This document shows, in pieces, positions 26,432 through 37,209 of a stretch of 64,000 bases of DNA. The translations under genes were made by a program, and so were the position numbers. The notes under the pieces were generated by a model. The model worked only from the letters and a program-made list of their open reading frames with translations. It had not been told where the DNA came from and did not search any database. Position 1 is the stretch's first letter, and each line of letters opens with the position of its first letter. This DNA comes from Azospira oryzae (GTDB taxonomy: Bacteria; Pseudomonadota; Gammaproteobacteria; Burkholderiales; Rhodocyclaceae). Location: the NCBI RefSeq assembly GCF_004217225.1, contig NZ_SHKM01000001.1, positions 1,278,137 through 1,342,136 of the forward strand. The letters are read 5' to 3'.

Positions 26432-27592
26432 ATGAAAAAAAGCTTACCGCAACTGCGGCCGTTCCTTGTTTCCCTGTTCGCCCTCACCCTGGCCGCCTGC
26501 GGCGGCGGGGAGCCCCCCCAGGAAATGCCGCCGCCCATTGTATCCACCATCGTCGTGGAAACGCGCCCGGTCCATCTCGAAGACGAGTTGCCCGGCCGGG
26601 TCAGCGCCCTGCGCACGGCGGAAATCCGGCCCCAGGTCGGCGGCATCGTGCTGCGCCGGCTGTTCGAGCAGGGTGCCGAAGTGCAGGCCGGCCAGCCGCT
26701 GTTCCAGATCAACCCGGCACCCTTCAAGGCCGAGGTGGACAGTGCCGCCTCGGCCCTGAAGCGGGCCATCGCCGCCATGGAGCGGGCCAAGCTGCAGGTG
26801 GACCGCTTAAAGCCCCTGGTGGATGCGGATGCGGTGAGCCAGCAGCTCTTCGACGACGCCCTCTCCCAGTACAACCAGAGCTCGGCCGACGTGGCCCAGG
26901 CCAAGGCCGCCCTGGCGCGCCGGCAACTGGACCTGGACTTCGCCACCATCCGTTCCCCCATCGCCGGCCGCATCGGCGAGGAGCTGGTGACCGAGGGCGC
27001 CCTGGTGGGCCAGAGCGACGCCAACCCCATGGCCCGGGTGCAGCAGATCGACCAGGTCTATGTGGATGTGCGGCAGCCGGCCTCCATGCTGGAAGCCATC
27101 CGCAAATCCGCCGGCCAGAGCGCCAGCAGCGACGGCGGCAAGGACGGCAACGTGAAAATCCTCGACGCCCAGGGCAATCCCTATCCGGTCTCCGGCCACA
27201 TCCTCTTTTCCGGCATCAATGTGGATGCGGGCACCGGCGACGTGGTCATCCGCATCCGGGTGAACAACCCGGAGCGGCATCTGCTGCCGGGCACGTTCGT
27301 GCGGGCCAAAGTGCCCCAGGGCGGCGACATCCAGGGGCTGCTGGTGCCGCAGCAGGCCGTGTCCCGCTCCTCCACCGGCCAGGCCCGGATCTGGGTGGTG
27401 GGCCAGGACGGCAAGGCCGGGGTCAAGAACGTGGAACTGGGCAAGCTGGTGGAACGCCAGTACCTGGTGCGCAACGGCCTCGTCGCCGGCGAGCGGGTCA
27501 TCGTCGAAGGCCAGGACCGGCTGCAGCCGGGCATGCCCGTCTCGGCCCAGCCCTGGGCCCTGGCCGCTGACGGCAAGACGGTGGCGCCATGA
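26432..27592 (+). CDS. RND efflux periplasmic adaptor (MexA/AcrA family)
   Basis: The 386-residue lipoprotein starts with MKKSLPQLRPFLVSLFALTL and a lipobox ending LAAC. It has the lipoyl motif (VSALRTAEIRPQVGGIV), an alpha-hairpin (about 95-165), the second lipoyl half (IRSPIAGRIGEELVTEGALV) and beta-barrel and membrane-proximal domains. It links the inner-membrane pump to the outer-membrane duct. The ATG overlaps the next gene's start by four bases (ATGA). Control by the divergent baeSR genes is likely. Confidence 0.94.
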   Translation: MKKSLPQLRPFLVSLFALTLAACGGGEPPQEMPPPIVSTIVVETRPVHLEDELPGRVSALRTAEIRPQVGGIVLRRLFEQGAEVQAGQPLFQINPAPFKAEVDSAASALKRAIAAMERAKLQVDRLKPLVDADAVSQQLFDDALSQYNQSSADVAQAKAALARRQLDLDFATIRSPIAGRIGEELVTEGALVGQSDANPMARVQQIDQVYVDVRQPASMLEAIRKSAGQSASSDGGKDGNVKILDAQGNPYPVSGHILFSGINVDAGTGDVVIRIRVNNPERHLLPGTFVRAKVPQGGDIQGLLVPQQAVSRSSTGQARIWVVGQDGKAGVKNVELGKLVERQYLVRNGLVAGERVIVEGQDRLQPGMPVSAQPWALAADGKTVAP

Positions 27593-30500
27593 GACTGCCT
27601 GCCTTCTTCGTCCGGCGCCCCATCTTCGCCTGGGTGATCGCCCTCTTCATCATCCTGCTGGGCCTCATCGCCATTCCCCAGCTACCCATCGCCCGCTACC
27701 CCACGGTGGCGCCGCCCATGGTCAGCATCTATGCCGTGTATCCCGGCGCCACGCCCCAGACCATGAACGACGCGGTGGTGGGGCTGATCGAGCGGGAGCT
27801 TTCCAGCGTCAAGAACCTGCTCTACTTCGAGTCCTCCACCGACACCTCCGGTTTCGCCCAGATCACCGCCACCTTCAAGCCGGGCACCAACCCGGAGCTG
27901 GCCCAGGTGGACGTGCAGAACCGCATCAAGACGGTGGAGCCGCGCCTGCCGGCCGTGGTGCGGCAGAACGGCCTCAAGTTCGAATCGGCGGCCTCCTCCT
28001 TCCTCATGTTCATCAGCCTCAAGTCCGACGACGGCCGCCACAGCGAGGTGGCCCTCAACGACTACATGGCGCGCAACATGGTGGAGGAACTGCGGCGGGT
28101 GGACGGGGTCGGCCGGGTGCAGCTGTTCGGCTCCGAAGCCGCCATGCGCATCTGGGTGGACCCGGCCAAGCTGGTGGCCTACAAGCTTTCCATGAGCGAC
28201 CTGAGCGACGCCGTGACCCAGCAGAACACCCAGATCGCCCCGGGCCGGGTCGGCGGCGCCCCCACGGTGGAAGGCCAGCGGGTCACCTTTCCGGTCTCGG
28301 TGCAGGGCCAGCTGACGACCCCCGAGCAGTTCGCCGCCATCGTCCTGCGGGCCAATCCGGACGGTTCCAAAGTGGTGCTGGGCGACGTCGCCCGGGTCGC
28401 CCTGGGCGCCCAGAGCTACGGCGAGTCGAACCGGGAGAACGGCAAGCTCGCCGCCGCCCTGGGGGTGCAGATGTCCCCCGGCGCCAATGCGGTGCGCACC
28501 TCGGCCGCGGTCAAGGCGCGCCTGGCCGAGCTGGCCAAGACCATGCCGCCGGGCATGAGCTATTCGGTGCCCTTCGACACGGCCCCCTTCGTGCAGATTT
28601 CCATCGAGAAGGTGGCCCAGACCCTGCTCGAAGCCATGCTGCTGGTGTTCCTGGTGATGTACCTGTTCCTGCAGAACGTGCGCTACACCTTCATTCCCGC
28701 CATCGTCGCCCCCATCGCCCTGCTCGGCACCTTCACCGTGATGCTGGCCACCGGCTTCTCGGTCAATGTGCTGACCATGTTCGGCATGGTGCTGGCCATC
28801 GGCATCATCGTGGACGACGCCATCGTGGTGGTGGAGAACGTGGAGCGCCTCATGGCCAGCGAGGGGCTGTCGCCCAGGGAGGCAACCCTCAAGGCCATGA
28901 AGGAAATCTCCGGTGCCGTGGTCGGCATCACCCTGGTGCTGATCGCCGTGTTCATTCCCATGGCCCTGGCCGGCGGCTCCGTCGGCGTCATCTACCGCCA
29001 GTTCACCCTGTCCATGGCGGTCTCCATCCTCTTCTCCGCCTTCCTCGCCCTGACCCTGACGCCGGCCCTCTGCGCCACCCTGCTCAAGCCGGTGGACGGC
29101 GCCCACCACGAGAAGGGCGGCTTCTTCGGCTGGTTCAACCGCATGTTCGAGCGCATGACCGGCCGCTACGAAACCCGGGTGGTCGCCATGGTACGGCGCA
29201 GCGGTCGGGCCATGGCCGTCTTCCTGGCCATCACCGGGGTGCTGGCCCTGGGCTTCTGGCAGCTGCCTTCGGCCTTCCTGCCGGAGGAGGACCAGGGCTA
29301 CTTCATCACCTCCATCCAGCTGCCCTCCGATGCCACCACGGAGCGCACCCTGGACGTGGTCAAGGCCTTCGAGGCCCATGCCGTCGGCCGTCCCGGCATC
29401 GAGGCGGTGCAGGCCGTGCTCGGCTGGGGTTTCTCCGGCTCCGGCCCCAACGCCGCCATCATCTTCACCACCCTCAAGGAATGGCACGAACGCCAGGGCG
29501 CCACCGCCCCCGCCGAGGTGATGGCCGCCCAGGAAGCCATGGGCGTGGCCCGGGAAGGCATGGTCATCAACCTGATGCCGCCGGCCATCGAGGAGCTGGG
29601 CACCTCGTCCGGCTTTTCCATGCGCCTGCAGGACCGGGCCAACCAGGGCTACGCCACCCTCATGGCAGCCCAGCAGCAGCTGCTGGCCATGGCCGCGGAA
29701 AGCAAGCTGGTAACCGGCGTCTATCCGGAAGGGCTGCCGCCAGGCAGCAGCGTCCGCCTCGACATCGACCGGCAGAAGGCCGAGGCCCTGGGCGTCTCCT
29801 TCGCCAACATCAGCGACACCCTGTCCACCGCCATGGGTTCCCTCTACGTCAATGACTTCCCCAATGCGGGACGCATGCAGCAGGTCATCATCCAGGCCGA
29901 GGCCCGTTCCCGCATGCAGGTGGAGGACATCCTGCGCCTGCACGTGCGCAACAACGCCGGCGGCATGGTGGCCCTGAGCGAGGTGGTGACGCCTCAATGG
30001 AGCGATGCGCCGCTGCAGCTGGTGCGCTACCTGGGCTATCCGGCCGTGCGCATTGCCGGCAGCGCCGCCCCGGGCGCCTCCAGCGGCGAGGCCATGGCCG
30101 AGATGGAGCGCCTGGCGGCGAAGCTGCCGCCCGGCTTCGCCGTGGAGTGGACCGGCCAGTCCCTGCAGGAGCGCCAGTCGGCGGCCCAGGCGCCGCTGCT
30201 GATGGCCCTCTCCATGCTGGTGGTGTTCCTGGTGCTGGCGGCCCTATACGAGAGCTGGACCATTCCCCTGGCGGTGATGCTGGTGGTGCCCCTGGGCCTG
30301 ATCGGCGCCGTCTTCGCGGTGTACGCCCGGGGCATGCCCAACGACGTCTTCTTCAAGGTGGGCATGATCACGGTGATCGGCCTCTCGGCCAAGAACGCCA
30401 TCCTCATCATCGAATTCGCCAAGCAGCTGCACGAGCAGGGCATGGGCCTGATCGAGGCCGCCGCCGCGGCCGCCCGCCTGCGCCTGCGGCCCATCCTCAT

Positions 30501-30729
30501 GACCTCCCTGGCCTTCGCCCTGGGCGTGGTGCCCCTGATGCTGGCCAGCGGCGCCAGCGCCGAGACCCAGCACGCCATCGGCACCGGCGTTTTCGGCGGC
30601 ATGATCACCGCCACCGTGCTGGCCGTGTTCCTGGTGCCGGTGTATTTCGTCTTCGTCCTCAGCCTGAGCGAGCGGCTGGCCGCCTCCGCCACCCTGCAAC
30701 GCCTGCGCCAGCGCTGGAACAAGGATTGA
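27589..30729 (+). CDS. RND multidrug efflux transporter (HAE1, MexB/AcrB-like)
   Basis: The 1046-residue pump has the twelve-segment RND plan with two large periplasmic loops. Proton-relay residues are visible as paired aspartates in IVDDAIVVVENV and a lysine in LSAKNAILIIEFAK. The N-terminus (FFVRRPIFAWVIALFIIL) and the ELSSVKNLLYFESSTD porter segment are typical of the hydrophobe/amphiphile efflux-1 family. Length equals MexB/AcrB. Substrates probably include drugs, detergents or solvents, but specificity cannot be read off. Confidence 0.96.
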   Translation: MRLPAFFVRRPIFAWVIALFIILLGLIAIPQLPIARYPTVAPPMVSIYAVYPGATPQTMNDAVVGLIERELSSVKNLLYFESSTDTSGFAQITATFKPGTNPELAQVDVQNRIKTVEPRLPAVVRQNGLKFESAASSFLMFISLKSDDGRHSEVALNDYMARNMVEELRRVDGVGRVQLFGSEAAMRIWVDPAKLVAYKLSMSDLSDAVTQQNTQIAPGRVGGAPTVEGQRVTFPVSVQGQLTTPEQFAAIVLRANPDGSKVVLGDVARVALGAQSYGESNRENGKLAAALGVQMSPGANAVRTSAAVKARLAELAKTMPPGMSYSVPFDTAPFVQISIEKVAQTLLEAMLLVFLVMYLFLQNVRYTFIPAIVAPIALLGTFTVMLATGFSVNVLTMFGMVLAIGIIVDDAIVVVENVERLMASEGLSPREATLKAMKEISGAVVGITLVLIAVFIPMALAGGSVGVIYRQFTLSMAVSILFSAFLALTLTPALCATLLKPVDGAHHEKGGFFGWFNRMFERMTGRYETRVVAMVRRSGRAMAVFLAITGVLALGFWQLPSAFLPEEDQGYFITSIQLPSDATTERTLDVVKAFEAHAVGRPGIEAVQAVLGWGFSGSGPNAAIIFTTLKEWHERQGATAPAEVMAAQEAMGVAREGMVINLMPPAIEELGTSSGFSMRLQDRANQGYATLMAAQQQLLAMAAESKLVTGVYPEGLPPGSSVRLDIDRQKAEALGVSFANISDTLSTAMGSLYVNDFPNAGRMQQVIIQAEARSRMQVEDILRLHVRNNAGGMVALSEVVTPQWSDAPLQLVRYLGYPAVRIAGSAAPGASSGEAMAEMERLAAKLPPGFAVEWTGQSLQERQSAAQAPLLMALSMLVVFLVLAALYESWTIPLAVMLVVPLGLIGAVFAVYARGMPNDVFFKVGMITVIGLSAKNAILIIEFAKQLHEQGMGLIEAAAAAARLRLRPILMTSLAFALGVVPLMLASGASAETQHAIGTGVFGGMITATVLAVFLVPVYFVFVLSLSERLAASATLQRLRQRWNKD

Positions 30730-30731
30730 CC

Positions 30732-32141
30732 ATGCGTTTATCTCCCCTCAGCCTTTCCCTCCTCTTGGCCCTCGGCGGCTGTTCCCTGGCGCCGGCGCTG
30801 CCAAAGCCGGCCCTGCCCGTGCCCGACACCTACGGCACTGCCCCGGTTGACGAGGCGACGGCAAAATCGGCGACTGCTTCCGCCGCCGCCATCGGCTGGC
30901 GCCGCATGTTCGGCGACCCGCGCCTGCAGCGCCTGATCGAAGTGGCCCTGGAACACAACCGGGACCTGCGCCTGGCCGTGCTCAACGTCTCCCAGATGCA
31001 GGCCCAGTACGACATCCAGCGCAGCTACCGGGTGCCCGGCGTCGATGCCGGGCTGGAAGGCTCGCGCCAGCGCAGCTCCAGCGACGGCGGCAACAGCACC
31101 GCCATCCAGGAGACCCGTTCCGCCAGCCTGGGCATCAGCGCCTTCGAGGTGGACCTGTTCGGCCGCGTCAGCTCCCTCTCGGAAGCCGCCTTCGCCCGCT
31201 ACCTGACCAGCGAGCACGGCCTGCGGGCGGCCCGCCTCAGTCTCATCGGCGCCGTGGCCGAGGCCTATTTCGCCGAGCGCCTGGCCGACGAGCAACTGCG
31301 CCTGACCGAACTGACCCTGGCGGACTGGCGCCAGTCCCTGGACCTGGCGCGCAAGCTGAAGCTGGCCCAGCAGAGCAGCGGCCTGGACATCGCCCAGGCC
31401 GAAGGCCAGGTCGCCACCGCCGAAGCCGATCTGGAAAGCCGCCAGCGGGCCCTGGCCCAGGCCCGCAACGGCCTGGCCCTGCTGCTCGGCACGGAGCCGC
31501 CGGCGGACCTGCCGCCACCCACGCCCCTGGCCCAACAGCCGGTGCTGACCCAGCTGCCGCCGGGACTGCCGTCGGACCTGCTGGCCCACCGGCCCGACAT
31601 CCAGCAGGCGGAACAGGCCCTCATCGCCGCCAACGCGGACATCGGCGCCGCCCGCGCCGCCTTCTTCCCGCGCCTGCTGCTGACCTTGTCCGTGGGCGCC
31701 ATCAGCCCCTCCTTCGGCAGCCTCTTTGCCGGCGCCCACCAGACCTGGGCCTTCACACCCCAGATCAGCCAGCCCATCTTCCAGGGCGGGCGCCTGCGGG
31801 CCGAACTGCGGCTGGCCGAACTGCGCCGCTCGGCCGCCGTGGTCGAGTACGAGAAGGCCATCCAGACCGCCTTCCGCGAAGTGCGCGACGGCCTCGCCGG
31901 CAGCGCCACCTTCGGCCGCCAGATCCAGGCCCAGGAGCGGGCCGTGGCCAGCGCCGAGCGGCGCCGGGAGCTGTCCACCCTGCGCTACCGGGCCGGCCTG
32001 GACAGCCGCCTGGAACTGCTCGACGCCCAGCGCCAGGCCTATGCCTCCCAACTGGGTCTGCTGGAACTACGGCGGGACGACATCCGCAACGCCATCGGCC
32101 TCTACAAGGCCCTCGGCGGCGGCCGCCTGGAACAGGGCTGA
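30732..32141 (+). CDS. NodT-family outer-membrane efflux lipoprotein of the RND pump
   Basis: The 469-residue lipoprotein (signal LSLSLLLALGGC) is an OprM-like duct with two efflux domains, including IGWRRMFGDPRLQRLIEVAL and FRAGLDSRLELLDAQRQ-like helices. It begins two bases after the pump gene and completes a three-gene tripartite RND operon. It is distinct in sequence from the duct gene at 19704, so each pump here has its own outer-membrane partner. Confidence 0.94.
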   Translation: MRLSPLSLSLLLALGGCSLAPALPKPALPVPDTYGTAPVDEATAKSATASAAAIGWRRMFGDPRLQRLIEVALEHNRDLRLAVLNVSQMQAQYDIQRSYRVPGVDAGLEGSRQRSSSDGGNSTAIQETRSASLGISAFEVDLFGRVSSLSEAAFARYLTSEHGLRAARLSLIGAVAEAYFAERLADEQLRLTELTLADWRQSLDLARKLKLAQQSSGLDIAQAEGQVATAEADLESRQRALAQARNGLALLLGTEPPADLPPPTPLAQQPVLTQLPPGLPSDLLAHRPDIQQAEQALIAANADIGAARAAFFPRLLLTLSVGAISPSFGSLFAGAHQTWAFTPQISQPIFQGGRLRAELRLAELRRSAAVVEYEKAIQTAFREVRDGLAGSATFGRQIQAQERAVASAERRRELSTLRYRAGLDSRLELLDAQRQAYASQLGLLELRRDDIRNAIGLYKALGGGRLEQG

Positions 32142-32319
32142 GGGCCGCAGCAGCTCTCGATCTCCAGCCCGGCATGGCAGACAGGCCGTAGGGCTAAGGC
32201 GAGGCCGGCGCCTGCCGCCGGCCCAATGGCAACAAATTGTGTCCGGGCTCAACGGGGCGCCGGGGCCCGGCGTTATTTCCGCCAAGGGAGGCCTCCTGTC
32301 TCCCGCTGCGGAGATTGCC

Positions 32320-32763
32320 ATGCCTACCCCCCGTTTCATCCCTCCCCGCCTCGCCCGCCTGCTGCTGGCCCTGGCCGCCACCCTGCTGGTGACGGCGCCG
32401 GCCCGGGCCGATCAATGGTCGGTACGGGCCATGCCCGCCGGCCTGGCCATCGGTATCGAGATCGGCACCCCGCCCCCGCCGCCCCGCTACGAAGTGATGC
32501 CGCCGCCCCGGGGCGGCTATCTGTGGGCCCCGGGCTACTGGGCCTGGGACGGCTACAACTACGTCTGGCTGGAAGGCCGCTGGCTGCGCCAGCGCCCGGG
32601 CTACATTTACGTGCCGGGCCGCTGGGAGCAGCGCCACCAACACTGGTATTTCAACGAGGGCAACTGGCAGCCCCGCCACCACCATCATCCGGGACCCGGC
32701 TACGGCCCGGGGCCGGGGAACTGGCACGGCGGGCCGCCGCCCCGGGGCCATCACCACCACTAG
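32320..32763 (+). CDS. Secreted YXWGXW-repeat protein
   Basis: The 147-residue product has a signal peptide (cleavage after APARA). Aromatic repeats follow: GGYLWAPGYWAWDG, YVWLEGRWL and YIYVPGRWEQ, with NWQP at the end. These are the YXWGXW/BcpO-related repeats of small secreted proteobacterial proteins. The C-terminus is rich in His, Gly and Pro (two HHHH runs), which could bind metal. Function of the family is unknown; some members sit beside efflux or envelope-stress genes, as here. It is 178 bases after the RND operon and may have its own promoter. Confidence 0.78.
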   Translation: MPTPRFIPPRLARLLLALAATLLVTAPARADQWSVRAMPAGLAIGIEIGTPPPPPRYEVMPPPRGGYLWAPGYWAWDGYNYVWLEGRWLRQRPGYIYVPGRWEQRHQHWYFNEGNWQPRHHHHPGPGYGPGPGNWHGGPPPRGHHHH

Positions 32764-33030
32764 GTCGGTCCCCGCCATTGCCGAAGAAAAGGGAATGACA
32801 TGCTTAACCTGCCCGGGGCATTTGCCGGTAGTCCGCGCCTGTTTCGGGGGTAAAAGCCACCATGGCTGAGAGGCAATAAGGACGGCCTTCTTCGGCATGG
32901 CACGGCTGACATTCCCGTCCCTATTGCCTCCTGGGGCAATGCTGTTTTCGGCCGCCGGCAGCGCGAACCCATTCCCTTTGGGGAGGGCGGTTCGCTCTCT
33001 CCGGGATGGCAGATCAAATGTGTGGCTGCC
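32764..33030. repeat. Intergenic inverted-repeat element with nested hairpin
   Basis: This gap has no gene. Its outer arms AAAGGGAATG (32788-32797) and CATTCCCTTT (32970-32979) are a perfect inverted pair. Inside, GGCAATAAGGACGG (32872-32885) pairs 13 of 14 with CCGTCCCTATTGCC (32915-32928), around a core CTTCGGCATGGCACGGCTGA. The inner hairpin and core recur at 38590-38646 between accD and folC. It looks like a REP- or MITE-type dispersed repeat. Confidence 0.6.
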
Positions 33031-33060
33031 AAAGAAAAAGCCCCCGGCAAGCGGGGGCTT
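33031..33060 (-). terminator. metZ: Terminator of metZ
   Basis: On the minus strand the stem AAGCCCCC / GGGGGCTT with a seven-base loop is followed by TTTTTCTTT. It lies about 43 bases past the metZ stop and ends the long minus-strand biosynthetic run. Confidence 0.9.
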
Positions 33061-33102
33061 TCTCATCTGCGACGCGCGGCCGGCAAGGCCGTCCCGACGG
33101 CC

Positions 33103-34290
33103 TCAGAGCTGGGCCAGGCCCCGCTCCAGATCGGCCTGCAGGTCCTGCACCGCTTCCAGGCCGACGGCGATGCGCAGCAGGCCGTCGCCGATGCCGGCGG
33201 TGGTCCGGGCCTCGGCGCTGATGCGGCCGTGGGTGGTGGTGGCCGGGTGGGTGATGGTGGTCTTCACGTCGCCCAGGTTGGCGGTGATGGAGAGCAGACG
33301 GCAGTTGTCCACCACCTTCCAGGCCTCCGGCTTGCCGCCCTTGACCTCGAAGGAGACGATGGCGCCGCCGCTCTTCTGCTGGCGCATGGCCAGGGCGTGC
33401 TGGGGATGGGAGGCCAGGCCGGGGTAGAAGACCCGGGCCACCTTGGGGTGGGCTTCGAGCCAGGTGGCCAGCTCCAGGGCATTGGCGGACTGGGCGGCCA
33501 TGCGGATCTTCAGGGTTTCCAGGCCCTTGGCCAGGACCCAGGCGTTGAAGGCGGAGAGGGTCGGCCCGGCGGTGCGCAGGAACTTGAAGACCTCTTCGGT
33601 GAGTTTCTTCGAGCCCACCACGGCGCCTCCCAGGACCCGGCCCTGACCGTCCAGGTACTTGGTGGCCGAATGCACCACCAGGTCGGCGCCCAGTTCCAGG
33701 GGCCGTTGCAGGGCGGGGGTGCAGAAGCAGTTGTCCACCGCCACCAGGATGCCCTTGGCGTGGGCGATCTCGGCCAGGGCGGCGATATCGGCCACTTCCG
33801 TCAGGGGGTTGGAGGGCGTCTCCAGGAAGAACAGCTTGGTTTCGGGACGGATGGCGGCGGCCCACTCTTCCGGACGGGTCTGGCTGGCGTAGGTGGTGCT
33901 GATGCCGAAGCGGGCCAGGATGTTGTTGAAAAGCTGGATGGTGGCGCCGAAGAGGCCGGCGGAGGCCACCACGTGGTCGCCGGCCTTCAGATGGGCCATG
34001 ACCAGGGACATGATGGCGGACATGCCGCTGGCGGTGCAGATGGCGCTCTCGGCCCCCTCCAGGGCTGCCAGGCGGTCCTGGAACAGGCTCAGGGTGGGGT
34101 TGGAGAAGCGGGAATAGACATTGCCCTCCTCCTCGCCGGAGAAGCGGGCGGCGGCCTGGGCCGCGTTCTCGAAGACGAAGCTGGAGGTCAGGTACAGCGC
34201 CTCGGAATGCTCGTTGAACTGGCTGCGCTCCTGGCCGGCGCGCACCGCCAGGGTTTCCAGCTGCCAGTCGTTGTTGCTGTCGATGCTCAT
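33103..34290 (-). CDS. metZ: O-succinylhomoserine sulfhydrylase
   Basis: The 395-residue PLP enzyme makes homocysteine from O-succinylhomoserine and sulfide, the direct-sulfuration route to methionine. Features are TSSFVFENAAQAAARF, YSRFSNPT, AICTASGMSAIM, VDNCFCTPALQRPLELGADLVVHSATKYLDG with the PLP lysine in the last segment, and the C-terminal SANLGDVKTTITHPATTTH loop. The product YVLxGQGRVLGG-type variant (LDGQGRVLGGAVV) is typical of MetZ rather than MetB. It follows purF in the same direction after 77 bases, as in many betaproteobacteria. Confidence 0.93.
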   Translation of the reverse strand: MSIDSNNDWQLETLAVRAGQERSQFNEHSEALYLTSSFVFENAAQAAARFSGEEEGNVYSRFSNPTLSLFQDRLAALEGAESAICTASGMSAIMSLVMAHLKAGDHVVASAGLFGATIQLFNNILARFGISTTYASQTRPEEWAAAIRPETKLFFLETPSNPLTEVADIAALAEIAHAKGILVAVDNCFCTPALQRPLELGADLVVHSATKYLDGQGRVLGGAVVGSKKLTEEVFKFLRTAGPTLSAFNAWVLAKGLETLKIRMAAQSANALELATWLEAHPKVARVFYPGLASHPQHALAMRQQKSGGAIVSFEVKGGKPEAWKVVDNCRLLSITANLGDVKTTITHPATTTHGRISAEARTTAGIGDGLLRIAVGLEAVQDLQADLERGLAQL

Positions 34291-34306
34291 GGGGGTTCCT
34301 TAATGA

Positions 34307-34349
34307 CCAAGCCCGTTCGGGAAATCCGGAACGGGCCTGGTGGTTTTTT
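34307..34349 (+). terminator. Hairpin between purF and metZ
   Basis: CCAAGCCCGTTC (34307-34318) pairs with GAACGGGCCTGG (34329-34340), allowing one G-U pair. A TTTTTT run follows on the plus strand only, although both neighbouring genes are on the minus strand. It would stop antisense transcription, or act as a structured metZ leader. Confidence 0.5.
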
Positions 34350-34367
34350 CTCTGCTCCGGTGGGCGC

Positions 34368-35906
<1,539 letters not shown>

Positions 35907-35951
35907 AGAACACCACCTGTCTGTTACAAAACTTGGGCCGGAAGCCGGAGG

Positions 35952-36446
35952 CTACCGGTACTTGATCCTTTTCGCCACCTCGTCGGGCAGCCAGGGCCTG
36001 GCCAGCAGCACCGCCGTCTCGAAGGGCGGCGCCAACTGGGCCTGGGCCCACCAGCTCGCCTTGGGCAGGGAAGTCATGCCCCCGGCGGCAAACAGCAACA
36101 ACACGATCAGGGCGCCCCGGGCCACGCCGAAGACCACGCCCAGGAGCCGGTCCGCCAGGCCCAGGCCGAGGGCCCGGATCAGGCCCCGCACCGCCAGCCG
36201 CAGCAGAGCCAGCAGCAGCAGGACGCCGACGAAGACCAGGATGTAGCCGGCCACCAGGCGCCACACCGGATCGGCGATGAGGCCGGAGAGGAACACCTGG
36301 GCGGCTTCCGGACCGAAGGCCCGGGCAGCGAGGAAGCCGAGGATCCAGGCCACCAGGGCGATGATCTCGCCCACCACGCCGCGCCAGGCGCCCAGCAGCA
36401 GGGAGGCCAGGATGATGCCGATGATGGCAAAGTCCAGTGCGGTCAT
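35952..36446 (-). CDS. cvpA: CvpA family membrane protein
   Basis: The 164-residue protein has four membrane segments and begins MTALDFAIIGIILASLLLGAWRG, the CvpA signature. The family is needed for colicin V production in E. coli and for envelope homeostasis; the biochemical role is unsettled. It lies between a SPOR protein gene (12 bases upstream) and purF, as in most proteobacteria. Confidence 0.93.
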   Translation of the reverse strand: MTALDFAIIGIILASLLLGAWRGVVGEIIALVAWILGFLAARAFGPEAAQVFLSGLIADPVWRLVAGYILVFVGVLLLLALLRLAVRGLIRALGLGLADRLLGVVFGVARGALIVLLLFAAGGMTSLPKASWWAQAQLAPPFETAVLLARPWLPDEVAKRIKYR

Positions 36447-36458
36447 TGCCGGTCGTGC

Positions 36459-37196
36459 TTATTTCGCGGAGACGATGCCGTTGACACCGATTTTCTTCAT
36501 TTTATCCAGGGCCTTTTCCGCCGCTTCCTTGCTCGGGAAGGGGCCGGCGCGTACGCGGGTCTTGGCGCCCTGGGGGGAATCCAGGTTCTCGGTGTAGGAC
36601 TTGACGCCGATTTCGTTGAGCTTGGTCTGCAGCACCTTGACGTTGCCGGGGTTGGCAAAGGCACCGATGAGGATGACGTGCTGGCCGGCCGCGGCCGCCG
36701 GCTTGGCGGCTTCGGGCTTGCCGGCACCGAGCAGGGCGGCGGCGCGCTTGGCTTCGGCCTCGGCCTTGGCCTTCTCGGCAGCGGCGGCCTTGTCGGCGGC
36801 AGCCTTCTCCGCCGCCTGCTTTTCCGCAGTCCTGTCCACGGGCTTGGCGGCAGGCTTTTCTACCGGGGCGGGCGTGACGACGGGGGGCTTTTCTGCCGGC
36901 TTGGCGGGGGCCTCGGCGGCCGGGGCCACGGCGACCACGGGGGGCGGTGCCAGTTCGGTCCTGGCCGGGGCGGAGGGCTTGGCCGGCGCCGGCGTCGTCA
37001 GGGCCTGGGGATTGAAGGCGGTCTGGTCCTGGCCGGGGATGCGGATCTGCACGTCGGGGGTGGGCGGCGGCGGTGCCTGGTCCATGACCATGGGCAGCAC
37101 GATGGCGGCGAACGTGACGAAGGCCACGGCCCCCACCAGGCGGCGCCGGGCACGTTTTTTCAGTTGCAGTTGTGCGTCACTGTCCGTCACTTGCAT
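36459..37196 (-). CDS. SPOR domain protein (DedD-like)
   Basis: The 245-residue protein has a short cytoplasmic start, one membrane segment (RLVGAVAFVTFAAIVLPMVMD, about 18-38), a long Pro/Ala/Lys-rich periplasmic linker and a C-terminal SPOR domain (about 165-245, QHVILIGAFANPGNVKVLQTKL ...). SPOR domains bind denuded septal peptidoglycan, and DedD helps cell constriction. I chose ATG at 37196, 13 bases after the folC stop, since the longer frame runs into folC. The linker holds an alanine/lysine helix-like stretch (AEKQAAEKAAADKAAAAEK). Confidence 0.9.
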   Translation of the reverse strand: MQVTDSDAQLQLKKRARRRLVGAVAFVTFAAIVLPMVMDQAPPPPTPDVQIRIPGQDQTAFNPQALTTPAPAKPSAPARTELAPPPVVAVAPAAEAPAKPAEKPPVVTPAPVEKPAAKPVDRTAEKQAAEKAAADKAAAAEKAKAEAEAKRAAALLGAGKPEAAKPAAAAGQHVILIGAFANPGNVKVLQTKLNEIGVKSYTENLDSPQGAKTRVRAGPFPSKEAAEKALDKMKKIGVNGIVSAK

Positions 37197-37209
37197 GCCC
37201 GAAGCACCT

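Noticed and set aside
27682-29997. 771-codon frame antisense to the RND pump
   Set aside because: His/Gly/Asp-rich shadow; the RND gene on the other strand is unmistakable.
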